Below are positions 25,800 to 34,012 of a DNA stretch of 64,000 nucleotides, piece by piece. The position numbers were made by a program, and so were the translations under genes. The DNA comes from Acidobacteriaceae bacterium (GTDB lineage: Bacteria; Acidobacteriota; Terriglobia; Bryobacterales; Bryobacteraceae). Each line of letters starts with the position of its first letter. Within the stretch, counting starts at the first letter, position 1. Under the pieces are notes generated by a model. That model was given only the letters and a program-made list of their open reading frames with translations. It was not told where the DNA came from and ran no database searches. Location: positions 1 through 64,000 of the forward strand of contig JAFAYL010000048.1 in NCBI GenBank assembly GCA_019240405.1, in the 5' to 3' direction.

Positions 25800-26390
25800 T
25801 CAATCGGGCCTATTGCCAGGGACTAGAGTCTGTTCGATGCGGCGATCGGGCAGCAGCCACATGATGGGCACGATCACCAAACAGGCTATCGCGCCCCAAG
25901 GTTGCACGAATGCGAGAGCGACAGAAATGACATAGAAAAGCAACGACACCGCGCCTTTGTGATCACTCCCTATAGAAGAGGCGAGCAGCGAGTCTTTACC
26001 GTGGTGGGCGATCAGCGCGCGAGTCAGAACGAAGTAGGCGATGGCGGCGAACAGCATATCGCCGGCGTACAAAGCGAGCGGCCAAGGAGCGAGCGGCGCC
26101 GCTCCCACCCAAGCCGTCGTAAATGGGATTAACGAGAGCCAGAAGAGTAGATTCAAGTTCGCCCATAGGATGCCGCCTGCGACATGTTGGGTTGCTTGCA
26201 GCAGATGATGATGGTTGTTCCAATAGATCCCTATGTAGACGTAACTCAGCAGATAGCTGAGAAAGACAGTTGCCAAAGGGCGCAGGGATGAAAGATCGGA
26301 ACCATGCGGGACGGGAAGCTGCAGGACCATGATCGTGATGATGATGGCCAAAACGCCATCACTGAACGCTTCAAGTCGTCCCTTTGACAT
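25800..26390 (-). CDS. TMEM175-family potassium channel-like protein
   Basis: A 196-residue protein with six predicted helices. The first helix carries RLEAFSDGVLAIIITIMV, the RxxxFSD signature of TMEM175 proteins, whose bacterial members are tetrameric potassium-selective channels. Its start overlaps the DUF5996 gene by 20 bases. Function in the cluster is not evident; it may set potential or be carried along. Confidence 0.88.
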   Translation of the reverse strand: MSKGRLEAFSDGVLAIIITIMVLQLPVPHGSDLSSLRPLATVFLSYLLSYVYIGIYWNNHHHLLQATQHVAGGILWANLNLLFWLSLIPFTTAWVGAAPLAPWPLALYAGDMLFAAIAYFVLTRALIAHHGKDSLLASSIGSDHKGAVSLLFYVISVALAFVQPWGAIACLVIVPIMWLLPDRRIEQTLVPGNRPD

Positions 26391-27393
26391 CGTCGTGGTT
26401 TACAGTCGCGTGTCGCTGCGAATTGTTCAAACGAATTTCGCGGGCAATTTCATCGTCACGATCAAGACTCGCGCGCTCCCATTTCGCAAGATCCGCGGCC
26501 GCCGAATAGGTTTCCTGCAGAAACTCAAGAACGCTATCGGCGGGATCGGCAGCCTTCCGGGCGTCGTCATAATCCAAAATAAATTCGCCCATCTTTACAT
26601 CGAACCTGCCCAAACCGCGCAAGGTGGTTTTATCAAGCCCCGCAGGCACGGGAGCAGCATAGGAGTAAAACGCGGCGCGGCCATATCCTCCGTTTCCGGG
26701 CCAAAAGCCAGCACTAATTACCTCATGCGAGTAGGCTTCGCCCTGAATGCGATCCGCCCCAACGCGCGCTGGCGCCCTTTTCCCGTTGAAACGGGTCACC
26801 GCCATGTCGAACGACCCCCAGAAAAAATGTACAGGGCTGATCTTGCCTAAGAAGTTGGTGGAAAAACGCTTAAGCAGGGTATCGGATATTCTAAGCACAT
26901 TCCAAAAGCGCCCTGCCGCGTCGGCGTCATAGCGATGGTGCATGGTGTCGCGATCGCAACGAATCGGATTTGAGACTTCAACGGGAGTCGGATTGATTTT
27001 TGCCGAGATCCCCAATGAAGCGAGTGCTTGAGTGAACTCAGCAAAGAACGTCGCGACCGCCACAGACCGGAGTGGAATGCGGCGAATTTCGCCCCGGCTA
27101 GTGCGGCATACGACTTCATGCGAGATGAAATCGAACTCGACATCCAGCACGATGCCGTTGTCGGCGGGCATCGCTGAGGTTGTGAGCCCCCGCGCTGTCA
27201 AGTAAAAGGTCGTGTTCCACCAGTGATTTTGCGTCGGCGTCAGCGCGAGTCGTGTTTTTCCCACGATCTGGGTACACATGTGGAGCGTTTCAGCAGTTTC
27301 CTTCCACTGCTCCCAGTCGAGTTCCGGCCATTCTCCCAAATCCGGTACGGTATTCACGACTCCTCCTGACTTGTCGTTTTGAAGTGTTGTCAC
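26371..27393 (-). CDS. DUF5996 family protein
   Basis: A 340-residue cytoplasmic protein beginning (GTG) VPDLGEWPELDWEQWKET. The opening, the motif NHWWNTTFYLTARGLTTS and HFFWGSFDMAVTRFNGK followed by YSHEVISAGFWPG and AFYSYAAP are those of the DUF5996 family, widespread but uncharacterised; the conserved histidines and tryptophans suggest an enzyme or metal site. It begins one base after the stop of the oxidoreductase gene and overlaps the TMEM175 gene. Confidence 0.88.
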   Translation of the reverse strand: MTTLQNDKSGGVVNTVPDLGEWPELDWEQWKETAETLHMCTQIVGKTRLALTPTQNHWWNTTFYLTARGLTTSAMPADNGIVLDVEFDFISHEVVCRTSRGEIRRIPLRSVAVATFFAEFTQALASLGISAKINPTPVEVSNPIRCDRDTMHHRYDADAAGRFWNVLRISDTLLKRFSTNFLGKISPVHFFWGSFDMAVTRFNGKRAPARVGADRIQGEAYSHEVISAGFWPGNGGYGRAAFYSYAAPVPAGLDKTTLRGLGRFDVKMGEFILDYDDARKAADPADSVLEFLQETYSAAADLAKWERASLDRDDEIAREIRLNNSQRHATVNHDDVKGTT

Positions 27394-27394
27394 T

Positions 27395-28363
27395 TTACGG
27401 AAGAACTACGATTTTCCCGCCAGCTTGGTTGGTTTCCATGGCGCGGTGTGCCTCGACGATTTCATCTAGAGGATAGACTTTGCCAATCTGCACGGGAAGT
27501 TCTCCGCTTTCGATCTGGTTGACGAGATCCTGGAACGGCATGCTCATGAAGTCGGAGACTCCGCCAGTATAGGTGGTCAGGCAAACGGCTGTGGGAATCA
27601 CTTCCATTGGTGCGAAATTCTCGAAAGACCATTTATTACCAACCATTCCAGTCATACACGCAATACCGCCTTGCCGCGCGCATTGAAGAGAATCGCCTAG
27701 CGAAGTTACACCGACCAACTCAAGAACCTTGTCCACACCATCGGGAAATTTGGTTCGGACTTCGCTTGCAAGCGCGCCCGAATCGAGGAAAACGTGCTCA
27801 ACGCCCGCGCTTCGAAGCAGTGGCTCCCGAATCTGAGTACGGGTCGTACCTGCTACGGTTGCGCCAAACCTTTTTGCGATACTTGCGGCGGCTAGCCCCA
27901 CGGAGGTGGTTCCGCCGCGGACCAATAAACTTTCGCCCTTCTTCAGTGCCAACGACTTGAAGAGCGATCCCCAAGCTGTTTGGAGCATCTCTGGGATAGC
28001 TGCAAGCGTTTCCCAAGGGAGCTTGGTCCGAATCACCCGAACCTGATTGACGGGTACACACGTGTACTCGGCGTAGCTTCCGTCGAACTGGCGTCCCATG
28101 CCACCCATGACCGTGGCGACCATCTCGCCTTCGCGAAATTCCCCGCCCGGTGAGTTCTTAACTAGTCCCACGGCTTCGATGCCGAGCACGCGGGGGAACT
28201 TGACGCTGGGTGATAAACCTAAGCGCGTAAACAGTTCCGAGCGATTCAGTCCGAACCCTTTCACTCGAATGAGGACTTGGCCGGCCTGCGGAACAGGAAT
28301 TGGACGCGTTTCCAACCGCAGTGCCTCCGGTCCACCGGGAGAATGCAATACGGCAGCTTTCAT
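27395..28363 (-). CDS. MDR-superfamily zinc-type alcohol dehydrogenase/quinone oxidoreductase-like protein
   Basis: A 322-residue medium-chain dehydrogenase/reductase. It has a GroES-like N-domain ([20 protein letters not shown]) and a Rossmann domain with [23 protein letters not shown], the NADPH-binding segment (GGxxxVG-like) of quinone oxidoreductases. It lacks the zinc-ligand cysteines, so NADPH:quinone or enoyl reduction is likelier than alcohol oxidation. It lies within the run SnoaL-like, MDR, DUF5996, TMEM175 and LysR on the minus strand. Confidence 0.92.
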   Translation of the reverse strand: MKAAVLHSPGGPEALRLETRPIPVPQAGQVLIRVKGFGLNRSELFTRLGLSPSVKFPRVLGIEAVGLVKNSPGGEFREGEMVATVMGGMGRQFDGSYAEYTCVPVNQVRVIRTKLPWETLAAIPEMLQTAWGSLFKSLALKKGESLLVRGGTTSVGLAAASIAKRFGATVAGTTRTQIREPLLRSAGVEHVFLDSGALASEVRTKFPDGVDKVLELVGVTSLGDSLQCARQGGIACMTGMVGNKWSFENFAPMEVIPTAVCLTTYTGGVSDFMSMPFQDLVNQIESGELPVQIGKVYPLDEIVEAHRAMETNQAGGKIVVLP

Positions 28364-28440
28364 GGAATTCGTGTCGTCTCGCCTTTCGCGATTCCGGCAA
28401 GATTAACTTCGCAGTGAAGCGATTCGGCAGGGAGCACAAT

Positions 28441-28842
28441 TCACCGCTGCTTCGGAGGACTGGTCGGCGAGAAACTGTAGCGCGCGATCTTCCATGACCC
28501 CGTATCGTCCTGCTTAAAAATAAATAGCTCCTGATTCCCTTCGTGACTAACGGCACCTGTCGAGTGCTCGGTTGTAGTCCCCGCTGAGTTAGTGCGCGCA
28601 AAGGCCCATCCGGGGCTAAGTTGGATGATCTCCACAATCGTGAATTTCACGTTCAATCTGATGGTATTGAAAACTGCATCGTACGCCTGTCGAACGGCCG
28701 TAGCGCCTACGGCCGATTCACTGTACGGCGGCATGAAAACTCCGTCGTCCGCGTAGAGTTTCATCACCGCCTCGGTGCTCGAGGCATTGAGGGCGTCGTT
28801 ATAGTCTGCTAATAGCGCGGTAATTCTTTCGTTCGCAATCAT
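28441..28842 (-). CDS. SnoaL/NTF2-like protein (SgcJ/EcaC family)
   Basis: A 133-residue protein with an NTF2-like cone fold: ALLADYNDALNASSTEAVMKLYADDGVFMPP, a helix with AVRQAYDAVF and strands ending GSWKIARYSF. Family members act as small isomerases, dehydratases or oxidoreductase partners, so no substrate is assigned. I chose the ATG at 28842 because CAGGAA lies 5-8 bases upstream. It is the first gene of the minus-strand redox cluster; the TetR gene is divergent. Confidence 0.82.
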   Translation of the reverse strand: MIANERITALLADYNDALNASSTEAVMKLYADDGVFMPPYSESAVGATAVRQAYDAVFNTIRLNVKFTIVEIIQLSPGWAFARTNSAGTTTEHSTGAVSHEGNQELFIFKQDDTGSWKIARYSFSPTSPPKQR

Positions 28843-29132
28843 CGTTTTCCTGAGATTCGTCTGCCCTACTATAGACCTCGCGGTGTTGCTCAACTAGTGG
28901 CGCGAATCGGAAAACTTTGTGCAGGATTTGGGAAAATCGCCGTCTTCCCGATTCGCAGTGAACATTTGCTTGATGTTACGGCCTCACGCCACCGACCGCC
29001 GGGATTGTTGCAAATTTGGAATGCTCATTTCCGGTGTTGCCACCTAGTGCATCTGCGGCTTGTCGAATAGATTGTGTTTGACGAGCCTGCATTCGGTATT
29101 GCTCAAAGCGGAGCAATCAGGCGCTGTGAAAC

Positions 29133-29771
29133 ATGGTGAAAGACTTTCAATCTGTAGACCCACATAACAGGAAGACGGTTGACCATTCTGCGATATTGCA
29201 CAAGGCAACGCGCGTCTTCTTTGCGAAAGGCCTGGATGAAACATCGATCGGCGACTTAGCACGAGCGGCGGGCGTAAGCACAAGCACCCTGTATAAGTGC
29301 ATTGGGACGAAGCAGGACATTTTTTGCGCGGCGGTGCAGGAAATCGCGGAGCGCGAGTTCGTACTTGCGCAAGAGCCTCTGCGGACCTCAGCAAGCGGAC
29401 GAGAGGCCATTACCGGCTTGCTTGAAGAGAACGTTCGGTTGTGCCTACATGGCCCGGCGGCTTTCAGTTGTCTATTTACGTTCAATTTACTGACTGCTTC
29501 TATGCCTTGTGCGCGATTGCACGCGATGTTGCTTGACAGGCGCCGAACGGTCATGAAGCAGGTAAGAACCAGACTCGCGCAATCAGTAAGAGAAACGGAG
29601 CTTTCAACGGAAGTCAATGTCGCGATTGTGGCGCAACTTTGCGTTGCGGTTCTAAGCGGTCTTTCCTTTCGAGCAAGAGATGGAGTGCCTGCGAGCACGT
29701 TACTTAGCTGCATTGAGCTCTTTGTTGACGGAATCGGCTTCCGCGATGATTGGCGCCCACCGAAGAAATAG
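29133..29771 (+). CDS. TetR-family transcriptional regulator
   Basis: A 212-residue regulator with the N-terminal TetR helix-turn-helix (RVFFAKGLDETSIGDLARAAGVSTSTLYKCIGTKQDIF) and a C-terminal TetR_C-like helical domain. It precedes, by 15 bases, an oxidoreductase gene on the same strand and is divergent from the SnoaL-like gene, so it is the likely local repressor of one or both. The intergenic sequence 28893-29132 shows no obvious palindrome. Confidence 0.9.
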   Translation: MVKDFQSVDPHNRKTVDHSAILHKATRVFFAKGLDETSIGDLARAAGVSTSTLYKCIGTKQDIFCAAVQEIAEREFVLAQEPLRTSASGREAITGLLEENVRLCLHGPAAFSCLFTFNLLTASMPCARLHAMLLDRRRTVMKQVRTRLAQSVRETELSTEVNVAIVAQLCVAVLSGLSFRARDGVPASTLLSCIELFVDGIGFRDDWRPPKK

Positions 29772-29786
29772 TAAGGAGCAAATTAG

Positions 29787-30695
29787 ATGAAGGCAGTTGT
29801 TATTCGCGCCTATGGCGCACCCCAGGTATTGAAATTCGAAGAGTCACCCGATCCTCGCATCGCGTCGGGCGAAGTGTTGATTCAAGTCGTCGCAACAAGC
29901 GTGAACCCATTCGACGTAAAGGTGCGCTCCGGGGAGATGAAGGATTTCGTCCCATTGACCTTCCCGGCCATTTTAGGGTTAGATGTCTCGGGCGTTGTTC
30001 AGGAGATTGGACCCGGCGTCACTAGGTTTGCTATCGGCGACAAAGTGTTTGCACACGCTTCGCAAACCTACGCCGCGCTCTGCGCCGTAAAAGCTGTCCA
30101 TTTGGCGAAGATCCCAAACGGCATAGACGTCGCGGAAGCAGCTGCGCTGCCCACCGTAACTACAACCGGTGCGCAGCTGGCAGACTTGGCTCTTACCGCC
30201 AACGCTACCGGAACTGTACTGGTAACGGGAGCCGTCGGCAACGTAGGCCGCTCTGCTGTTTATCGGGCGAAGCACCACGGCGCGTTCGTTATTGCGGGAG
30301 TGTTGAGCAGACAGATGGAAGAGGCCGAAACGCTCGGTGCAGACGACATTCTCCCCCTGGACAACGAAAACTCATTAGAGTCACTGGCATCTCTGGACGC
30401 GGTTGCGGATACGGTAGCCGGCGCAGTGGCGGACAAGCTGATTCGAAAAGTGAAAGATGGCGGTGTCTTTGCCAGCGTTTTACGGACGCCACGCACCGCA
30501 CCAGAGTTTCCGCGCGTACGTGCCGAATACATGCAAGTAAAACCGGCGCCGGAGATGCTGCTCGAGATGGCCGAGGCCGTGCGCGCTAGGAACCTAAGAA
30601 TCCCTTTAGGGCAGCGGTTTGCGCTTGGGGACGCAGATAAGGCTCACTCGGCTGTCGAGAAACATACAGCGGGTAAGACCGTATTATTGCCCTGA
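29787..30695 (+). CDS. NADP-dependent quinone oxidoreductase-like protein (MDR)
   Basis: A 302-residue MDR protein of the zeta-crystallin type. GroES-like domain at 1-120 (SVNPFDVKVRSGEMKDFVPL, ILGLDVSGVVQEIGPGV) and Rossmann domain with TVLVTGAVGNVGRSAV (VTGAxGxVG), binding NADPH. No zinc cysteines. It is cotranscribed with the TetR gene. A related MDR gene lies on the other strand at 27395-28363. Confidence 0.92.
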   Translation: MKAVVIRAYGAPQVLKFEESPDPRIASGEVLIQVVATSVNPFDVKVRSGEMKDFVPLTFPAILGLDVSGVVQEIGPGVTRFAIGDKVFAHASQTYAALCAVKAVHLAKIPNGIDVAEAAALPTVTTTGAQLADLALTANATGTVLVTGAVGNVGRSAVYRAKHHGAFVIAGVLSRQMEEAETLGADDILPLDNENSLESLASLDAVADTVAGAVADKLIRKVKDGGVFASVLRTPRTAPEFPRVRAEYMQVKPAPEMLLEMAEAVRARNLRIPLGQRFALGDADKAHSAVEKHTAGKTVLLP

Positions 30696-30748
30696 CGGCA
30701 TAAACAATCAAAATTCAGCTCATTGTCACAAACAAAAGGAGAGTTTAA

Positions 30749-31765
30749 GTGCGTAATTTATTACATGCCGTGTGCATAGCTGCCGTCTTCAGCGTCGGCA
30801 GTCTTGCCCAATCCACGCAGACATCGGAAGGACTTAAGCAATACGTGCCGGTCTTGCCGTCTGTTCGTAAGGGCTTCTGGGATGTTGATCCTAAGTTGGG
30901 GTACGCGATGAAACCTGTCGGAGGCGGCATGTACGTCATTACTGACGATATGTGGCAATCGGCTTTCCTCGTCACAGAAGACGGCGTCATTGTTTTCGAT
31001 GCGCCCGAAACGTTCGGAGCGAAGATCCCGAAGGCCGTGGCGAGCGTTACCAATCAGCCGATTAAATATCTCATCTACTCACACATACATCGAGATCATA
31101 TCGGCGGGGCTACTGTATTCAGAAACCTCAAGGGGGTAAAGATCGTCGCTTTGCAGGCCGTTAGTGAGTTTCTCAAAACGCAGAACGATTTGGAGCGCCC
31201 GGTCCCCGATGAGACATTCACGGCGGATCGCACCATCAAACTTGGCGGAAAAACAGTTCAGTTGTCGCGACATTTCTACCATTCGAATGAAGGCGATCTG
31301 TTTATCTATGTGCCCGAGGCTGAATTCATGATGGCGGTGGATTGCGTGACGCCGGGTTACATACCCTTCTCCGGGTTTGATATCACGACCAACTTCGATC
31401 AATACCTGAAGGTATTCGATGAGCTAATGGCGTATGACTTCACAACGTTCGTCGGCGGGCATTTGACTCAGATCGGCGGCAAACAGGACGTGCAGGACAC
31501 CAAGGACTTCACCATGGATGTTTACCAGACCGTTAAGCGCATTCACAATGGCGTGGATCAGCAGGCCGTTGTCGCCGAAGCGGCCAAGACGATAGGCTAC
31601 GACAATAAATTTCTACTCTTCCGGGTCATACTCGATAAGGTGACCGACGAAGCTGTGGCGGAATTGAAGCCCCGTTGGATTAACCGGCTGGCCGGCGTAG
31701 ATGTCTGGCTGGAGACCCAGGTGCGCTCCGCCCTCATTTACGTGCGTTGGGACGATAAAAAGTAA
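30749..31765 (+). CDS. Secreted MBL-fold metallo-hydrolase
   Basis: A 338-residue metallo-beta-lactamase-fold protein with signal peptide (MRNLLHAVCIAAVFSVGSLAQ). The metal motif HxHxDH is intact (SHIHRDHIGG, H112, H114, D116, H117), with later ligands probably H181-region (HFYHSNEGDLF), D190-region and HLTQIGG. GTG start at 30749 with AAAGGAGAG upstream. Substrate not clear; related secreted acidobacterial proteins are annotated as MBL hydrolases. Confidence 0.85.
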   Translation: MRNLLHAVCIAAVFSVGSLAQSTQTSEGLKQYVPVLPSVRKGFWDVDPKLGYAMKPVGGGMYVITDDMWQSAFLVTEDGVIVFDAPETFGAKIPKAVASVTNQPIKYLIYSHIHRDHIGGATVFRNLKGVKIVALQAVSEFLKTQNDLERPVPDETFTADRTIKLGGKTVQLSRHFYHSNEGDLFIYVPEAEFMMAVDCVTPGYIPFSGFDITTNFDQYLKVFDELMAYDFTTFVGGHLTQIGGKQDVQDTKDFTMDVYQTVKRIHNGVDQQAVVAEAAKTIGYDNKFLLFRVILDKVTDEAVAELKPRWINRLAGVDVWLETQVRSALIYVRWDDKK

Positions 31766-31811
31766 TTGCCGGACGAAATACGTCTCAGAGAAGCGGTCAT
31801 GAGGAGGATAA

Positions 31812-32165
31812 ATGCAAAGTAGCCAGCGTGGAATTGATCCGACGACGAAACCGAATAGTACTGGGTGTGTGGAGTGTTTGGCCTCCGGGGGATGGTGGTT
31901 TCATCTCCGGAGATGTGCAATGTGCGGGCATATCGGATGTTGCGATAGCTCTCCTCACCAGCACGCCTCGAATCACGCGAGAGAAACGGGGCACCCCATC
32001 ATAACGAGCTTCGAGCCCGGGGAAGATTGGTTTTACGACTACGAACAGGAACAAGAGGTAGAGGGGGTTGAATTGCCACCGCCTCATTCCCATCCTTCAA
32101 ATCAGCCCGCACCCGGACCGGCGGGCAAAGTACCGCGAAACTGGATGTCTTTGCTGAATACATGA
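31812..32165 (+). CDS. UBP-type zinc-finger protein
   Basis: A 117-residue protein whose body is a UBP zinc finger, the ubiquitin-C-terminus-binding domain of eukaryotic deubiquitinases and HDAC6. Ligands in order: C19-x2-C22, C35-x2-C38, C43/C44, H49/H51, H55 and H61 (GHIGCCDSSPHQHASNH). A GGAT-W-FHLR segment before it is typical. The bacterial role is unknown, since ubiquitin is absent; one idea is that such domains bind free C-terminal glycines of other proteins. It follows the MBL gene by 46 bases and may be in the same operon. Confidence 0.88.
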   Translation: MQSSQRGIDPTTKPNSTGCVECLASGGWWFHLRRCAMCGHIGCCDSSPHQHASNHARETGHPIITSFEPGEDWFYDYEQEQEVEGVELPPPHSHPSNQPAPGPAGKVPRNWMSLLNT

Positions 32166-32530
32166 GCTTTAGCGGGAGAGGAGAAGTCGTACTCGAGCAA
32201 TTCCTGTAAGACTTCATCAAAAGCGAGGAACTGCAGGTCTGCGCCGCAGCCGGACTTTGCTCCTGCCTTCATCTAAGAACGGCAAATGCCGCACCTTCTG
32301 AGCGCTCGCTTGTTTTCGCGCGGGTTGCAGGTCGGTTCCGGATGGCTTCTGTGTATGACGTATACGAATGTCGAGAGCTGGGTCCGAATAGATCCGCCCT
32401 GACGGCCCAGTGTTTAGTTTCCGAGTTGATCCTGGGTCGTCGGCAACTCGTCAATTGGGGCCGCCACAGGTCCGAGCCCCAACTTCCTGTTTGCCCGTGA
32501 CGCAGCCAACTGCCCGGAGCCCATCACTGA
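32166..32530. other. Intergenic stretch without recognised feature
   Basis: About 365 bases with no ORF, repeat or RNA that I can support. Reading frames here are short. If the LprI-like gene has a frameshift (see next entry), its original 3' end would extend into the right-hand 100 bases of this stretch. Confidence 0.4.
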
Positions 32531-33013
32531 TCAGTGAGGCATGCCCGCAGTTTTCGTGCAGCAGGATGTTGTAGATTTTGTCCACCACACGCATTGGGTT
32601 CGAATAAGTTCGATTCGGGTTGCTGCTGCAGACCCTGATTTGTCGGCTGGGTTGTCAACCATGTCCGCCCTCACTTGCGCCTGCTCCGCGCAGTAATCGT
32701 CCCAGGCTCGCTCAGACAGTTCGAAGTGTCTAAGCGACTGCGGGCCGAACAGGTCCTGCCTGGCTTCGATGCTTCTTCTAATCGCAGCGCGAAAGGCCTC
32801 GAGATGAGTCTCGGATAGAGCCATCACTGCTTCATAACACTCGTCCACAGCCACGGAAGTTTCCGCGTTCGGGCAGTCGCCCTTGGCGGCGCGATCCATC
32901 TCTGCGGTAAACGCCCTTTTCGCCTCGGCGCGAATCGGTGCAAGAGAAGGACGAATTGATTGCTGGCCTGCCGCGCCTTCGCACAATGACACTGAGAGCA
33001 CAGCAACAAACAA
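32531..33013 (-). CDS. LprI/DUF1311-like secreted protein, probable 3' frameshift
   Basis: A 160-residue protein whose middle carries the lysozyme-inhibitor LprI N-terminal pattern (DCPNAETSVAVDECYEAVMALSE ... AWDDYCAEQA, with paired cysteines). The N-terminus is a truncated-looking signal peptide (FVAVLSVSLCEGAAGQ) from a TTG at 33013; the codons just upstream contain a TAG. Near 32602 the sequence TGCGTGTGGTGG looks like TGC-GTG-GTG-GAC with two extra bases: after skipping them the frame reads VDKIYNILLHENCGHASL. The 3' end and possibly the start seem damaged, so this may be a decaying gene. Confidence 0.55.
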   Translation of the reverse strand: MFVAVLSVSLCEGAAGQQSIRPSLAPIRAEAKRAFTAEMDRAAKGDCPNAETSVAVDECYEAVMALSETHLEAFRAAIRRSIEARQDLFGPQSLRHFELSERAWDDYCAEQAQVRADMVDNPADKSGSAAATRIELIRTQCVWWTKSTTSCCTKTAGMPH

Positions 33014-33168
33014 AGAAAGCTTGATACCCTACCCAAAGGATCTCACCGTAAAGCAATACATCGGGCATCGCGTAGTTCTAGTGAGTTCCACACCATGGTC
33101 GGCAATCCAGGAGCAATCCGGACAGAGCACATCTCCGAGATGCCGACTATACGCCCGCGTGAAATCTG

Positions 33169-33705
33169 GTGGCGGCATTTCGCAGTTGCGGGGCTTCCGG
33201 AGCTGTGGAGTTCGGTATCTACGCCCGAATTATCCGACCCAGATATCGTGCACCATGGACCCTCAATGCGGGCCGAAAGACTTTCGCTTTAGCTGCAGTG
33301 GCATTCGTGGTTGCTTTCGCCATTCTGACCTGCAGCGTCCATTTCGCGAGTCTTACCGTTGGTCGCCAGCTCGCCCCCACAGCCTCTCCACTCTTGCACC
33401 GCCAGCTCTCATTTGGAGAGTGGCCTAGCCTCGCGCTGTGCGCGGACTTGCTGGCTTGGGACTTCTTTCTGGGAATGTCGCTGATGATGGCTGCACAGGT
33501 TTTTAAAAGCGCAGGACTGAAAGACGGTGTCCGCTGGAGCATGATCCTGGCGGGGACGCTCTGTCTGGCCGGCACTCGCGGTCCTGCGACCGGCCAGCTT
33601 CATATCCAATATTTCGGGATTGCGGGTTACAGCTGCGCTCTCCCGGTTGTTTGTACTCTGCTAGCGATTCTCTTTCGAGCAGAGCGGGACTCTCAGCCGA
33701 ACTAA
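33169..33705 (+). CDS. Membrane protein of unknown function, possibly 5'-truncated
   Basis: The frame holds four hydrophobic helices (AVAFVVAFAILTCSVHFASLTV; CADLLAWDFFLGMSLMMAAQVF; MILAGTLCLAGT; IAGYSCALPVVCTLLAILF). The pattern SVHFASLTVGRQ ... EWPSLALCADLLAWD ... GIAGYSCALPVV is typical of a group of uncharacterised four- to five-helix proteins in soil bacteria. The region before residue 33 does not look like coding sequence of that family, so the gene may have lost its 5' end, or start within it. Confidence 0.5.
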   Translation: MAAFRSCGASGAVEFGIYARIIRPRYRAPWTLNAGRKTFALAAVAFVVAFAILTCSVHFASLTVGRQLAPTASPLLHRQLSFGEWPSLALCADLLAWDFFLGMSLMMAAQVFKSAGLKDGVRWSMILAGTLCLAGTRGPATGQLHIQYFGIAGYSCALPVVCTLLAILFRAERDSQPN

Positions 33706-34012
33706 TTGCCTGGTTTCTGAACAGGCCATTGGCGCGGATTGGATGACCGAACAGCGCTTGACGGCTCGTTGGTATGCCCGTTAAATTTGTGCAATCCGGG
33801 AGTCGAGACATCGAGTTGACGAAAAACGCACTTACAGCCAAGTTGGCGCGCGGAGCACCGGGGACACTCTAATCGGCCTAGGTCGTGGAGCGCCTACGTC
33901 GTATGGACCGAAAATTGGAAGGCGATCGAAATCAGAGGCAGTTTCGTTTACGCGGGTTGAGTGGCGACATGAAGTAGCGAGATGCCCAAAGCAGAATTCG
34001 CGACAACACGAG
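33706..34012. other. Intergenic stretch without recognised feature
   Basis: About 300 bases between a membrane protein gene and the convergent ADOP permease gene. I see no gene, hairpin with a T-run or repeat. Confidence 0.4.
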
